Shown: positions 30,997 through 41,801, counted from the stretch's first letter. The stretch: 64,000 bases of DNA from Kalaharituber pfeilii (GCA_015179045.1 WHUZ01000025.1:186001-250000), one strand, 5' to 3'. The notes: a model not told the origin generated them from the letters alone. Made by a program: numbers and translations.

Positions 30997-31099
30997 CCTT
31001 AAGCCTGCCTCCGGGCTTTGAGGGTCTAGACCCAGGGGCCCTGCTATGGCGAACAGCTACAAGCGGGGTCACGTGAAATAAAAAAAAAAAAAAAAAAAA
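30997..31099 (+). mobile_element. Ultrashort LINE family I tail insertion with perfect TSD
   Basis: 103 bp with a slightly diverged family I tail and about 21 A. Perfect 10-bp TSD GTACCCCCAT at 30987-30996 and 31100-31109. Confidence 0.92.
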
Positions 31100-31109
31100 G
31101 TACCCCCAT

Positions 31110-32469
31110 GCAGCAGCTGCAGCAGTAGCTCGACCCCTTCCCTCCCCCTTCAGCCAGCGTCTTCACTCGCTCCGCCATCAGCCCCAGCTGCTCATAAAGC
31201 CCCTTGCTCATAAAGCCCCTGCCATTAGTGGTTCCGACAGCCCTCCAGCAGCTGCTCCAAACAGTCACTCCAACAAGCTGTCCAACATCTTCCTCCAACA
31301 GCCCTTATAGTTCCCTGTTTTTTTTTTTTAAAAAAAAATATATCTTTAATCGCATGGTGCCCTGTGGCCTATGGCATGTTATAGCTCCTTTTTCCAGTCA
31401 ATGCAAATCAATCCCACGCATCTTTTTCAATTTTCCAATTTTATATCGCGTTCGTTTTATCACGGCCGATGGTTCATATTCCTTTTCCCCCGCTTATACC
31501 TTCTACCAATAGCATCTTCATTCTTAATCTCAAGGGGGCTATGGATAGGTACAAACGGGCTCTACTTGGACCAAGGCTATAATACGGTTGCCCGAGGAGA
31601 GCCTGGCTAACATAGCCCTTAGGGCGGCAATTTTTTTTTATTTTATTTTTTTTATTTCATTACTCTTAGCTAACTTGCGCGATGAATCGGAAAGCAGAAA
31701 GTGCTGTCCCTATTTTTTTTTAAAAAAAAAAATGCAACTTGTAGCTATACGGGGGTTTCTGTGTAGAATTCCCGTAGCACAAAAATTGAGTTTTGACTAA
31801 CTACTACTAAGTACGTACGTACACAACCCAATTACTCATCTTATTAAAACTACCACAGATGTCCTTCATACCCCAAAGAATCGACTAATCTTCCATACTA
31901 GTAGTTAGATTATATTAGGTGCCTGGTACTTCCTAATCTCTGTCGTCAAGTCTTACATCCAGAAAAGTTCCCATTTTCCTCCTCCGAACCCCGCTCCTCT
32001 ACCTCTTCCTTTTTTTTTACCTTCCCCAATCCTCCCTTTCCAATACTTACTAGCTACTCACCACTCGCGCGGGTCACATCTACCCCCCTTCTCCTTTTCT
32101 CCCTCTCACTATACATACAACAGAAGACTAGCTCTTCAAAATCAAAAATTTACCACGTTACGCCTGCACTATGGATTGGATAGATACATACCGAAGTACA
32201 CACCAGCTACGAACTGCAGACAAAAAACATTTACATTTTATTCCTTTTTCGTTTTCATCTCCACTTCAGGGTAAGAGTGGTTTGCAATAAGTTACCTTGG
32301 GCCGTGAGTATACGTAGGGCGATGTAGTAGAGTGTAAGAGGGAACACTACATTAACGTTGGTAAAAACCGCGGCGGCCCTTTGCATTTCTTACGTAACCA
32401 CAAAAATCAAAATTAACAAAACCCAAACTGGCCGGAACTTATGCATATTTATATATATACTTTGACGTC
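31110..32469. other. Unassigned DNA with decayed LINE tails
   Basis: Two degraded family II tails in reverse: T-run and ATCGCATGGTGCCCTGTGGC near 31320-31375, and a piece with CATAGCCCTTAGGGCGGC near 31608-31625 joined to T/A-rich DNA. The rest (31800-32470) is plain DNA; no gene seen. Confidence 0.5.
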
Positions 32470-33300
32470 GACCCCTTGTCAAAAAGATTTTGTCCCCATT
32501 AGACAGGCGTCCACGCCTCCGGCACCGCCGGGCCAACACCAACGGCCTCTCCCCATCCCGCCCCTCCACCGGCGCATCCCAATCCTTCACCAACATCGCC
32601 CCCACCGCGCCGCCCCACCCAAAGCTCGCGTCAATCTGGAAGACCCCCGAGCCTTTTCCGTACAGCGAGAAGAGGCTGGGCGTAAAGATCTCCTGCAGGG
32701 CGTACCCGAGCAGCCAGTGTGCTTGGGCTTTTGCGGTCGTGTTTGTAGTGGAGCCGGAGGAAAAGGTCGGGGCGGTGGTGGTGGACGGAAGCTGCGACCA
32801 GCATGCAGCACGCCAGACTTTAGCCCAGCCCGCGTTAGCGTCGAGCCAGTTGCCCGGCCCGGTGTACGACCGTCGTAGTGACTGTGTCAATGATGCTTCT
32901 CGTGCTGGAAGTGAGCGACGAAATGGCATACCTAGGGAACCAACCGTACAAGTGGCTCAAGTGCCTGTGCTTATCCGTCGAGCCGCCCCTATCAATTTTC
33001 CACTCCTGAATCTGCCCGTACCGGCCCACGTGCACGCCCTATCCAACTTCGCCAGCGCGGCCTTCACGCGGGATTCGAATTTGGCATCAGAATCCCCGGA
33101 GGCCTCCCACCCCTTCAACACGTTCTGCAGCACCTTCCAGATCTGCTGCTGGTCAATCGCGCACCCGAACGTGGTGGGGTGCTGCTCAGGGGAATTGCAG
33201 ACCCCGACAACGAGGGACCCGTCCTTGTGGAACTCGTCCTCGGCCAGCATGTTTAGCGGAACAGCACAACGCCTTTCAGCAACGGATACCCAACCTTCCG
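32470..33300 (-). pseudogene. GH95 alpha-L-fucosidase-like, C-terminal part, broken
   Basis: Minus strand continuation of the gene at 42258-43900. Starting at the TSD it reads KVGYPLLKGVVLF, then NMLAEDEFHKDGSLVVGVCN, QQQIWKVLQNVLKG, VGRYGQIQEWKID, STDKHRHLSHLYGWFP and GNWLDANAGWAKVWRAACW, ending near FQIDASFGWGGAVGAMLVKD. The order and motifs (EWKxD, DxHRHLSHL, GWAKVWRAA, FQIDxNFG) are those of family 95 glycoside hydrolases. At least three frameshifts (near 33268, 33020 and 32890) break it. The extreme C-terminus is not recognisable past 32480. Confidence 0.88.
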
Positions 33301-33394
33301 CGGGACCTCTCGGGGCAGGCCAGACTGGCCTGCCCGGATGCAGGGGTATCGACAGGGGACTGTAGACTAGCCTGCCAAGTTGCAGAGGTATCCA

Positions 33395-33542
33395 CAGGGG
33401 ACGGCACAGGTCTTCAGATCGCATGCCAGGCTTATGCATATGCGTGAGAGGAGAGGTATGTAGACATTCCTATTGGTTTTATAGACAACATACATACACC
33501 TTGAGTCTAGTATGCGATCTGAAGACCTGTGCCCGTCCCCTG
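33395..33542. mobile_element. 148-bp TA-flanked MITE in T2-A
   Basis: Same MITE as at 19765-19912 and at the same position of the T arm. Right flank TA at 33543-33544; the left flank is CA, one transition away from TA. Confidence 0.85.
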
Positions 33543-34124
33543 TACTAGCCGAAAAAATAAGTATCCGGACAGGGGATAATTGCATGTTATGCATTTGGTG
33601 TAAACTAACATATGTTCGTAGTGGATAACCATGACACTAGTCCAATTTCGTAGATTGTCGAATTTTATTATGTCAGTAATATCCGGACAGCTGACATAAT
33701 GAATTTGAGCCTATCATACAGCAGCAGAATAAATACTCCGTACATAACACAAGAACAAGGTAGTATATACAAGAACGGTAGGCAAAAAAGGACCAGGTAA
33801 AAACTCAAGTATCATTCTTAGTAACATAATAATATTCTCATAGGTGCTGAAATAACCCCGCAGAAAAGAGCAGCCATTGTGGCCTACATTGAGGTATTCG
33901 TATACCAAATAGCCCAAGCAAGCTTTTATCAATAAAACAATATCTACAATAATAAAGATACTGAAATCAACATGCACTGACATCATTGAGAATGCAGTTT
34001 TGAGAGCTTCACATGCATCAGCTACAAATCTTGAAGTTGTGATCAAGTGCAGATGAGAGTACTGCCACTAGAGGTAGGTCACTACTGCTTGTTTTCACTG
34101 CTATTGCAGTGCTCTTCTGTAGCC

Positions 34125-34330
34125 TGTTCCAGAGGCTTTTCCGGAAGCTTTTGCGGAGGCTGTTCTGAGGCTGTTCCGGAGGTCGTTCCGGAGGTTGTTC
34201 CGGAGGCTACTTCGGAGGCCGTTTCGGAGGCCGTTTCGGAGGCCGTTTTGGAGGTTGTTTCAGACGCTGTTTTGGAGACTGTTTCGAAGGCTGTTTGAGC
34301 TCGAACAGCCTCTCGAACAGTATTTCAATG
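34125..34330. repeat. 12-bp repeat array in T2-A
   Basis: About fifteen units near GGAGGCCGTTTC / GGAGGTTGTTCC, one strand translating as repeated SEAV/PEVV. Homologous to the interrupted array in T1. Confidence 0.85.
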
Positions 34331-34825
34331 GCCTCTGGAACAGCCTCTGGAACAGTCTTGGAATAGCCTTGGAAAAGCTTCTAGAAAAGCCCTGAAGAGC
34401 AGTCTCGAAATCTTAGGATCTACCAGAATAGTAACTTTTGATCATTATAATGCCTGAACCTGTACTTATCATGGTTGCCTGCAGTGCCATTTTTATATTC
34501 CTAATAGAGGACTTATATCTATTTTCCTTGTCCTGATACATAGGTATAGGACTGTTGGTGTTGCAAGTCCCAAACTCATTATGTCAGCTGTCCGGATACT
34601 TCTGGCATAATAAAATTGGACACTTCCACGAAATTTGGACTGGTCTCATAAACATCCACGGCCAAGCATACGAAAATATGCTAGTTTATGCCAACTACTG
34701 CATAGCGCATAATATGCATTTATCCCCTGTCTGGATACTTATTTTTTCGGCTAGTAGATACCTCTGCAACCGAGCAGGCTAGTCTACAGTCCCCTGTCGA
34801 TACCCCTGCATCCGGAGAGGTCCCG

Positions 34826-35393
34826 GGCGATAACATATATATAGACTATCTGTCCTGTAGCACATGCACGCAGTAATGATATAAAAATAAAGAAAAACTG
34901 TAGTACATACAATCAACAACCTTCTTCTCTTCTCTTCTCTTCGCACTCGCACCCGCATTTGGCCGTACGTTCCTTCCGCCAGTTCTCACCGCTCCGGTCC
35001 ATCGAACGGCAGTAGTGGATACTATCTGTCTATCTTACACTGGTTTTCGAGTTTGTGCGTTGATGAGTGGCCTGGCCCAGTAAGCAGTGGCCCAGTTACC
35101 CATTGGTCCAGCTAAAATGACTGGCCCCAAACGTATGTCGCATTGCGGTGACAGACAGTGCTGTAATAGTTTATGGCTTTCTTCGGAAACAAGACACTCC
35201 TTAATCTTATCGCATCTGACACATTGGGCGAAGAAAAGAGCAGTTGGGTAAACTCACCACTGTACAAATAGAATATTTTTTTACTCGTTTTTTTTTCTTC
35301 TTCATGTATTTTTTGAAATTTATAAAACTACATCGTTGGAAAGTTAAAAGTTGGACAATGGACAATCTTGTATATGTCATTACTCGCGTGCCG
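34826..35393. other. Left end of the T2 cargo, unassigned
   Basis: Starts with a decayed family II tail (about 34847-34885, GTAATGATATAAAAATAAAG). Otherwise no gene. An older family II tail starts at about 35370 and is itself interrupted at 35407. Confidence 0.45.
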
Positions 35394-35406
35394 ACCTATG
35401 TGCTAT

Positions 35407-35577
35407 TTTTTTTTTTTTTTTTTATTTCATTAATCGCATGCCGCCCTATGGGCTATGGCGATGTTTAGTTACAGTGGTATGATGGAAAAATGAGTAAAGA
35501 AAAATCGATAATGAAAGAGTAAAGAAAAATTGAACCGTCCTATTCCTCCCCGCCCATTCCAATATTTCCGCCATGTG
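35407..35577 (-). mobile_element. LINE family II 3' end inserted into an older family II tail
   Basis: Poly-T, hairpin tail, 3' UTR and the last codons (AEILEWAGRNR). TSD ACCTATGTGCTAT (35394-35406) and ACGTATGTGCTAT (35578-35590), one mismatch. The host sequence ATTACTCGCGTGCCGACCTA...GGCGAG is itself a family II tail. Confidence 0.85.
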
Positions 35578-35687
35578 ACGTATGTGCTATGGCGAGATGA
35601 AAACAGCGGAATGTCTCCATCCAGTCACTTTTCTGACTGGATGGAAGCAGGGATAAAAGGCGCTAGCCAGATATATATTTAAAGCAT

Positions 35688-37108
35688 TTTTTTTTTTTTT
35701 TTTTTTTTATATCATTAATCGCATGCCGCCCTAAGGGCTATGGCGATATTTAGTTATATATAAAAATAAAAAGAAAGTCAGAAATAAAAGTTGAACTCCC
35801 CGGAGACTCCTGTGTGCAGGGGAAGTGAAAATGACAGTGACATTAACAGATGAAAGTGGAAATCCCCAGAACCTCCTGTGTAAAAGGGAATTGAGAATAA
35901 CAGTCACAATACCAGTGTGGTCCCCGTATCCTCCGATGTGATGGGAATGTACAAATACCAGGGGGAAAACCAGTACCAACTCACTTCCTTCTCCTGTCCC
36001 ACTCGTACTTGCTAGCCTTCAACCATTTCCCTCCCAGTCTCACCTTCTCCAGCTCAACCTGTCTCTCAAGGTATACCACAACTGAGCTGGTGGTTTTGCC
36101 TTCCTCCGTTAGGATTGCCTTTTTTCTCAGCCATCGAATTCCTTCCACCTTTCCCAGATCCCGGTTAGCAGCCTCTAACCACCTCCGGACATTGTTCAAA
36201 TCCTTCCGGAGTGCAATTCCGTGTACGACAAGGCCGGTTTTCGTCTTGGTGGTGGCCTCCGGTGTGCTGGTTGGGGCTGGCTGCTTTGTCGGGGGGGGGC
36301 TGTGGGGGCACTGGGCTGAGGGAGGGGGTGTGAATTTGTGTTGGCGTTGGCCGCCGCGATCTTTTCCGCCTCTTTGTCATCTAGCCGACGTTTGAATGCG
36401 TAGTCAGCTTGTGGTGACGGTGCCTTACCCTTGCGCTTCTTGGATGGCAGGGTAGGTGTCGGAGTGAGGGTGGGGGATGGATCCGCGGGGGCCAGTACGG
36501 TCGTGGCGGTGGGTTCCACCGGAGTTGTGTCTAAAGTAGTAATGGGGCTGAACCCCAGTGTCGGTGGCTGTGGCGGCATCAGTGGATCTTCTGGTAGCGT
36601 CGGTGGGGAGTTGTTCAGCCAACTCGGACGTGGGTCGTCGGGGTCTCCTGTAAACACCTGTACCGTCGCATCCTGGTTAAAACGTAACGCCATGACAGAT
36701 CCGTCGACAGGTTTTCTTTGGTCCGTCCCGAGGCCCCACAGTGCGGTAAGGACGATGTACCAGAGGTGTGGTCCCGGTTCCCGCAGCAACCTTTGCTTTG
36801 CCTCTTCCCACTCTGGGATCGGCAGTCTGTCAACGTCTCTATAGTACTTGTCTAACACGAGATGGAAGTCCGCCTGACTCGGCGGAGCCGGCGTAGGGGG
36901 GGCGGGGACGGGGCTCGGGGGGTCTGCGGCGGGGGAGCGGTCTTCTTTGTCTTCTTTCCTTTCGGTGGCATCTTATTGGCTGACCAGTCGTCTTATTGGT
37001 GTTCTGGGTGGTGTCTTGGCGCGGACAGGGGTGTGGTTGAAACGATGGTGTTGAGCTGAAGAATCCTCCGAATCTCTCCCCTCGGAAATTTGCAGCGTCG
37101 GGTATTTG
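35688..37108 (-). mobile_element. ORF1-only LINE (HAL1-like), full length (copy 2)
   Basis: Minus strand; perfect 13-bp TSD ATATTTAAAGCAT at 35675-35687 and 37109-37121. Order on the minus strand: 137-bp leader, ORF1 (36971-35981), a 3' UTR of about 55-bp repeats (each with a CTCCTGTGT-like core), family II hairpin tail, poly-A. No endonuclease or RT sequence is present. Retention of a leader and ATG suggests a full-length copy of a non-autonomous type mobilised in trans, with family II ORF2 as the likely helper (inference). Confidence 0.85.
35981..36971 (-). pseudogene. LINE ORF1 (gag-like RNA-binding protein), frameshifted
   Basis: ATG at 36971 (MPPKGKKTKK...), then a proline-rich segment, a central part LDKYYRDVDRLPIPEWEEAK, a long Pro/Thr-rich linker, and the conserved C-terminus VVHGIALRKDLNNVRRWLEA, GIRWLRKKAILTEEGKTTSS, VVVYLERQ and VRLGGKWLKASKYEWDRRRK. 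That end matches fungal LINE ORF1 proteins. Two frameshifts lie in homopolymers: C7 (plus-strand G run near 36895) and G9 near 36292. Usual length is about 330 residues. Confidence 0.82.
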
Positions 37109-37132
37109 ATATTTAAAGCATCTGCGAACCTA

Positions 37133-37726
37133 CTAATACATACAAGCCATGTTCTCTACCACGCCACCAGACCACCTAATCCAGTACTTTTCGGTATCTA
37201 CTTCAGTATCCTTCTGAACTATCCTACGTGACTGCACAACAATCACATCCTGAGTGTGATTATCTGCACTATCATCACAATCCTGAATTTCATGATCTTC
37301 CGGCATTTCAGTCACTTTTCGCTGTGAGTGCAGAATTCGCCGTGAGTGCAGAATGATAACATCCTGAGTATGATTTTCAGCCATATTATCACGTTCTTGG
37401 ATAGCTCGCCGTTTAGCTAACTCCACTTCAGCCCCAGTAGGCCCACGAGCAGTGCCTTTTGTCTTTGGGTTACGTGAGGTTGGGGTACCAGATGCTGTTC
37501 GAAACTGGGTCCTGAAGCTTGGTTCTGGAGAAGGTAAAATTGTAGTTGGGAAAGTGGGAGTTTTCCAACGAGTTTGCAATGCTTGAACAGTTTGTTGAAA
37601 CTCTCGAACTTGATGTGCTGCTATATGAGCAGGTTGTGCTGCCAAATGACTCTCGAGATTGTATGTTAAATATGCAGCCGGCATAGCAGCAATGGTTTCG
37701 CGGGCACGGAGAAGAGATACAGACAT
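37133..37726 (-). CDS. MULE-3 encoded 197-residue protein, unknown function
   Basis: Uninterrupted frame from ATG at 37726 to a stop just inside the left arm. N-terminus MSVSLLRARETIAAMPAAYL, then a Gln/His-rich helix (SHLAAQPAHIAAHQVREFQQ), a Pro/Thr segment, a basic GPTGAEVELAKRRAIQERDN helix, and two direct repeats of a NHTQDVI-VVQSRR type. No catalytic motif recognised. A broken relative lies beside MULE-1 at 9565. It could be an element-encoded accessory protein or a captured host gene. Confidence 0.6.
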   Translation of the reverse strand: MSVSLLRARETIAAMPAAYLTYNLESHLAAQPAHIAAHQVREFQQTVQALQTRWKTPTFPTTILPSPEPSFRTQFRTASGTPTSRNPKTKGTARGPTGAEVELAKRRAIQERDNMAENHTQDVIILHSRRILHSQRKVTEMPEDHEIQDCDDSADNHTQDVIVVQSRRIVQKDTEVDTEKYWIRWSGGVVENMACMY

Positions 37727-37739
37727 TGAAGAGAGATAA

Positions 37740-37820
37740 TTGGAGCCGAGATAGTGGAAGGCAAGGCTTTAGGCGACGTTGTATGAGGCGAGGTTCTATG
37801 AGGCGAGGTTGTATGAGACG
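37740..37820. repeat. 14-bp tandem repeat upstream of the MULE-3 gene
   Basis: Imperfect copies of GTTSTATGAGGCGAG (minus: CTCGCCTCATACAAC) within the 5' region of the MULE-3 gene. Confidence 0.7.
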
Positions 37821-38220
37821 AGGTATACGCTGAAGCAATACCGGTAGCAGAAGGGAGGTAGTGAAGGAAGCGAAGGAAGCATTGTTCCAAATTTTTGAAA
37901 CATCCTTGTATTGTGGGGTGGGGGTGAACATTGGTGTGAACTAGTCTCGTAACCAGACTAGGTGTGAACATGGCTATGTACTAGTAGATTAGCGGATGCT
38001 TTAAATATATATCTGGCTAGCACCTTTTATCCCTGCTTCCATCCAGTCAGAAAAGTGACTGGATGGAGACATTCCGTGAAAACAGTGCAAGATGAATTAC
38101 TGCCCATGCAGCCACCCCACTGCAACTTGCAAGAAACGACACTTTATCCAATTCAAGAATTCTAAGATATTTGGGATAAAACTATAGCTACAGTCTCCAA
38201 CAGATTCTCATTTACGATAC

Positions 38221-38284
38221 CTTTTTTTTTTTTTTTTTTTTCAATATCATTACTCGCAGGCCGCCCTATGGGCTATGGCGAGGT
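38221..38284 (-). mobile_element. Ultrashort LINE family II tail insertion with perfect TSD
   Basis: Poly-T plus the 42-bp hairpin tail only. Perfect 13-bp TSD TCATTTACGATAC at 38208-38220 and 38285-38297. Confidence 0.95.
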
Positions 38285-38381
38285 TCATTTACGATACAGA
38301 TTCTTCCCCACCATCCCCGTTTTCCACATATTCCCCTTGTTCTGATGGTAAGCAGTTGGGCGGTCACCACCGCCATAAAAT

Positions 38382-39554
38382 TCAAGAATAATATTCCAAT
38401 TCTGTCGACGAACAAAAGTGACATTGCAGGTTTTTATGCGCAGTCCACTCAGAAATTGATTCTGGAAAACAATAGTCGGCACAAGGTGTGTCATTGGGAT
38501 TCCATCGCTCCTTTGTGCCGCTCGGATTCACTTGTGATCCGGTGTAGACATTTCTGCAACTGGGGCATGTATATTTTGCTACCCCAACCTTTTGGCATTG
38601 CTTCCATCTTCGATTCAGTATATGCTCGAAGTTAAACACGAACCATGGTGCTAGTTTTAGCGGGGGAAGAGCTAAGATTACGGCTGTCGCAAGCTCCACA
38701 TTTGTAGCAAAAAGCTTTTTATATGCTGGAATCTGGCGGATGGTTGCAAGGCCCCATGCCAGGTAATTCGCATAGTACTCTAGGAGAACATCATGCGCAC
38801 AAATATTGCAAAATGCGTACTCAATAATTTGGGCGAGATGAGGGTGCAAATCAGAGTTCGCAGGTGGGCAGCCAATGGTTCTGAGTTCTGAGCTCAAGCA
38901 TGCGAACGAAAACCCCTTGAGGCGGTTGATGTTGAAACGGTCTGCATAAATGTAGATGCGAGTGTGGATTAAGATGGACGCAGGACCAGTGGCTCCCCTG
39001 AGTGCATGCATGCAATCTGCAGTCAGAACTTTATAGGTCGGAGGATTTCAGGCCTTACTCTGCTACTTACGTGCAATACTTTTTGGTGTAGCCCCATTCC
39101 AAAACCCTCTCCATCGTTATAGAATCAACCTCTTTGAAGACAATTATTCCTGTCTTCCCTTCTTTCATTTCATTATGCACGTGCTTGTCTAGCTCTGGTG
39201 ACATGGATGCTAACAAGGACCGGTGAACGTAAAATGGACCACCGGAGTCAGAGGTGCGGCAGGAATTAGCCGCTAAGACTTCGCTTCCCTCAGATTGTGA
39301 AACAGCGTCGTCAGATTTAAGCAAAATCTGGAACAATTCGCTGCGTAGGATGGAGTAGTCAAATGCATTGACATTTGGTATACTGGACGAAGACCATGCG
39401 GGCGGAATTCAGCCGCATAGATAATCGTATTAGCGTTATATATCTTAGCAAGTTGAGAGCTAAGGAAGCTAAAGGTAGCCGAGGAGATGCTTAGGAATGG
39501 TAGAGAACAGTAAGCTATGCGCACTCACCCTGGTGAAGCCCCTGCTTGGCTCAT
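38382..39554 (-). CDS. BTB/POZ-domain protein, intact, carried in T2
   Basis: Three exons on the minus strand: 39554-39529, 39382-39071 and 38997-38382, with introns of 146 and 73 nt, all in phase; 317 residues. Residues about 20-125 form a BTB fold: FDYSILRSELFQILLKSDDA, GGPFYVHRSLLASMSPELDK and a TMERVLEWGYTKKY helix, then IYIYADRFNINRLKGFSFAC, the region that follows BTB in fungal proteins. A Cys-rich C-terminus (YTCPSCRNVY, CHFCSS) may bind zinc. The family acts in protein interaction, often as cullin-3 adaptors; the partner is unknown. Retained introns mean capture or movement as DNA, not through mRNA. Confidence 0.82.
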
Positions 39555-40409
39555 GATTTCTAAGTCTGTTAAATGGTGAACTAATCCTCTGCAACCAGAT
39601 CTGCAGCAGTTATTTAGGCTCTTAGATGTTGACAGGTCGTGTTCAAATATGCGGTTTTACGATATTGATGTAGCGAGGATTTCCACTTATCTGCCTTATC
39701 ACAAGTTATCAGGATGAAGTGGCCACAGAGCTGAGCTGGCAAAAGAAGGTCTACAAGCACAGAGCAACGAACGGACTGGCGCTGGAGTAAAGGTAGCTGC
39801 AAAGGCTCGGAAAGTTCACGCGAGTCCTGGGAGGAATCTTAGGAGCGGGAAGCTTGGAGCGGGAAGCTTGGAGCGGAGAACCTGGATGTAAGTAAGAAAT
39901 CGATGCAGGGGCAAGCAAGCGTCTTGGCATCCCTCCATTCAAAGCCCCATGTTACACACGGTCCAAATGAATTCTTAATTATAGAAACAGTTGCCGCTAT
40001 CGCTCTATCCTTTGGGTGGTCGAGACATGCATAAATTCTATGCCGAAAACTAACTGTTTTTATCCCTGTCCATTCCGATCAGACCTATCAGATTGCAATC
40101 TCAGAGCCCACGCAGTCCATGATTTAGCATCTACGGAAATAGTGTTGTGGGAATTCACTGCATTATTGTTATGAATTATGTTAACTATAAGTTCTAATTG
40201 TGAGCCCAATAGAAATAACCAAAGTGGCAGTTATTCTATTATGTACAGAGTGATATATTATGTGTGATACTAATATAGTGAAGGTGAAGGACAGGAAAGA
40301 TACTAGCTAGTAAAATATGTATTCGGACATAGCGCATAATGTGCATTGGTACCCCTGTCCGAATACATATTTTACTGGCTAGTAATAGATTCCGAGAAAT
40401 CTGCAAACA
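39555..40409. other. Unassigned cargo DNA
   Basis: Includes a 15-bp tandem (GGAGCGGGAAGCTT, three copies near 39840-39875) and the hairpin at 40301-40384. No gene seen. Confidence 0.45.
40301..40384. repeat. Perfectly folded hairpin related to the T arm
   Basis: Arms of 29 bp (40301-40329 and 40356-40384) with one mismatch around a 26-base loop. The loop and right arm (CATAGCGCATAATGTGCATT...TGTCCGAATAC) match the inner T arm (CATAGCGCATAATATGCATT...TGTCCGGATAC), so it looks like a miniature derivative of a T-related sequence. Confidence 0.75.
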
Positions 40410-40418
40410 AGACACCCT

Positions 40419-40473
40419 ATATCGCCATAGCCCACAGGGCGGCATGCGATTAATGATATATAAAAAAAAAAAA
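40419..40473 (+). mobile_element. Ultrashort LINE family II tail insertion with TSD
   Basis: 55 bp: hairpin tail and poly-A. 9-bp TSD AGACACCCT at 40410-40418 and 40474-40482. Confidence 0.92.
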
Positions 40474-40622
40474 AAGACACCCTGTGACAAATTTCTGTAT
40501 ATAGTGATAGGTGGCAATAGCTGCTGAGCTGTTGTAGAGGCATTGGTATGTAAGATGAGGTTAGAGGTTAGCAAGTCTAGTTTCAGACTGGGACAAAGGT
40601 ATGTACCTCAATTATTCCATAC

Positions 40623-41166
40623 TTAATGTTTTTTGAAATTGCATTTGACCTCTCCATAGAGATTGTCTATCATATCTACTGAATTCTCTATGGCAGATGG
40701 ATTACAAACGTTGCATTTTGATATGGCAAAGGCCGTCTCTTGGCGTCTCTTGGCGCAGCGCCACCCGGCACAAAATTCATGCATGTCTGGACCACCCAAG
40801 GGATATTCCAGCAACCTACACTTGAGCAAACCACATACTCCTACAGGTACCGGTATGTATGTTGCATGTATTATGCGTTTCCGCTTACCCGAGTAATACC
40901 AGTATGCATGATGTACGTATGTACGGACCTCGATCGCCTCATGTGGTGGTTCGCAAACTCGTTTCCAATGGCCCATTTTAATTTCTTGCAACCAGCAGTT
41001 TAACGACATTCTGCTCCTCAGTTTCTTCATCCGCACCCCGCACTAGTGCGCACAATAAGAGTGCCTGTTGATGCACCCATGAACCTGCATGGTGGTACTC
41101 CGCCAGAGATTGGAGGCCTGCCAAGAACGCTGAAAAAGTATACAACAGAGAAGAAAGATTATGCAT
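40623..41166 (-). other. Possible gene fragment in T2 cargo, unrecognised
   Basis: Two overlapping minus-strand frames: 41166-40978 (FLAGLQSLAEYHHAGSWVHQ, ALLLCALVRGADEETEEQNV) and 41036-40623 (Cys-rich, FAISKCNVCNPS). The second half of the first frame and its context resemble an exon, but splice sites and family are unclear. It may be the 3' part of the broken BTB gene region or an unrelated captured exon. Confidence 0.3.
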
Positions 41167-41617
41167 TTAAAGCCTGTAATTGCTAAATTGAATGTTTGTT
41201 GCTTTTCTATCTCCGTTGGTAAACGTTACCTTCAGCACCAATATTCGTCACTTGCTTTTGCTCAAGAGAATAATTCTTGCTAAGACCAGGACAGTTGTCT
41301 ATTGAAGGTCGCTCATATTGGACGGCAACTAGATCGCCACGTATAACAGAGCTTGAACTCATGAGGAGTTTTTGTTCCTCTACCAAGTTCATCTCAAAGT
41401 ACTACACTGTCGTGAGTAAATCCCCATTTGTACCCCACCCATCACAAAGGGCAGCGCCAGTTTTGAACAACAAGCAGATGTCGCCATGCCGGCAGTTATA
41501 ATGCGAGTTCGCCTGCTGATGCTAGCGCTTGCTCCCGTAGTGCCACCGCGCAGTGCAGCACTTTCGACTACTCCGTTTTTCATAGTGATGATCTATCACT
41601 ATCATCCTTGCTTCAAA

Positions 41618-41801
41618 CGTTCCCCCATGGCATCAAAACCTGCACCCCAAGCTCACTGTTGGGCTCGTAAGTAGCTCTGGAAACCCATTCCACGTGCACC
41701 GCGCCATGCTGGCGTCGCTTTCCCCCGAGATGCGGAAGCACGTGGACAATTCGATGAAAGAGGGACAGGAAAAAGCAATGACGCTCCATGATGTGGACTA
41801 T
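41618..41801 (+). pseudogene. Second BTB gene fragment, cut by the T arm
   Basis: Plus strand: LHPKLTVGLVSSSGNPFHVH, then AMLASLSPEMRKHVDNSMKE, clearly the BTB core and similar to the intact gene at 38382-39554 (FYVHRSLLASMSPELDKHVH). A FDYSV start like the FDYSI of that gene lies 50 bp upstream in another frame. The domain ends abruptly at about 41801, where the T2-B arm begins. Confidence 0.8.

Larger units (their letters stand above)
33301..34825 (-). mobile_element. T2-A: complete 1.5-kb T element forming the left part of T2
   Basis: Both termini are present (CGGGACCTCTC... and ...GAGAGGTCCCG) with arms of several hundred bp around a 12-bp repeat array. The base sequence following its right end (GGCGATAACA) does not match the TSD on its left, unlike the right end of the whole T2. 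It is reverse in orientation to T1. Confidence 0.88.
35607..38076 (-). mobile_element. MULE-3: Mutator-like element with a small gene, interrupted by a LINE
   Basis: Inverted repeats of roughly 100 bp beginning CGGAATGTCTCCATCCAGTC, nearly identical at both ends. Perfect 9-bp TSD TGAAAACAG at 35598-35606 and 38077-38085. Without the LINE at 35688-37108 it is about 1.04 kb. It encodes one 197-residue protein of unknown function. The first 12 bases differ by one from MULE-1. Confidence 0.93.
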
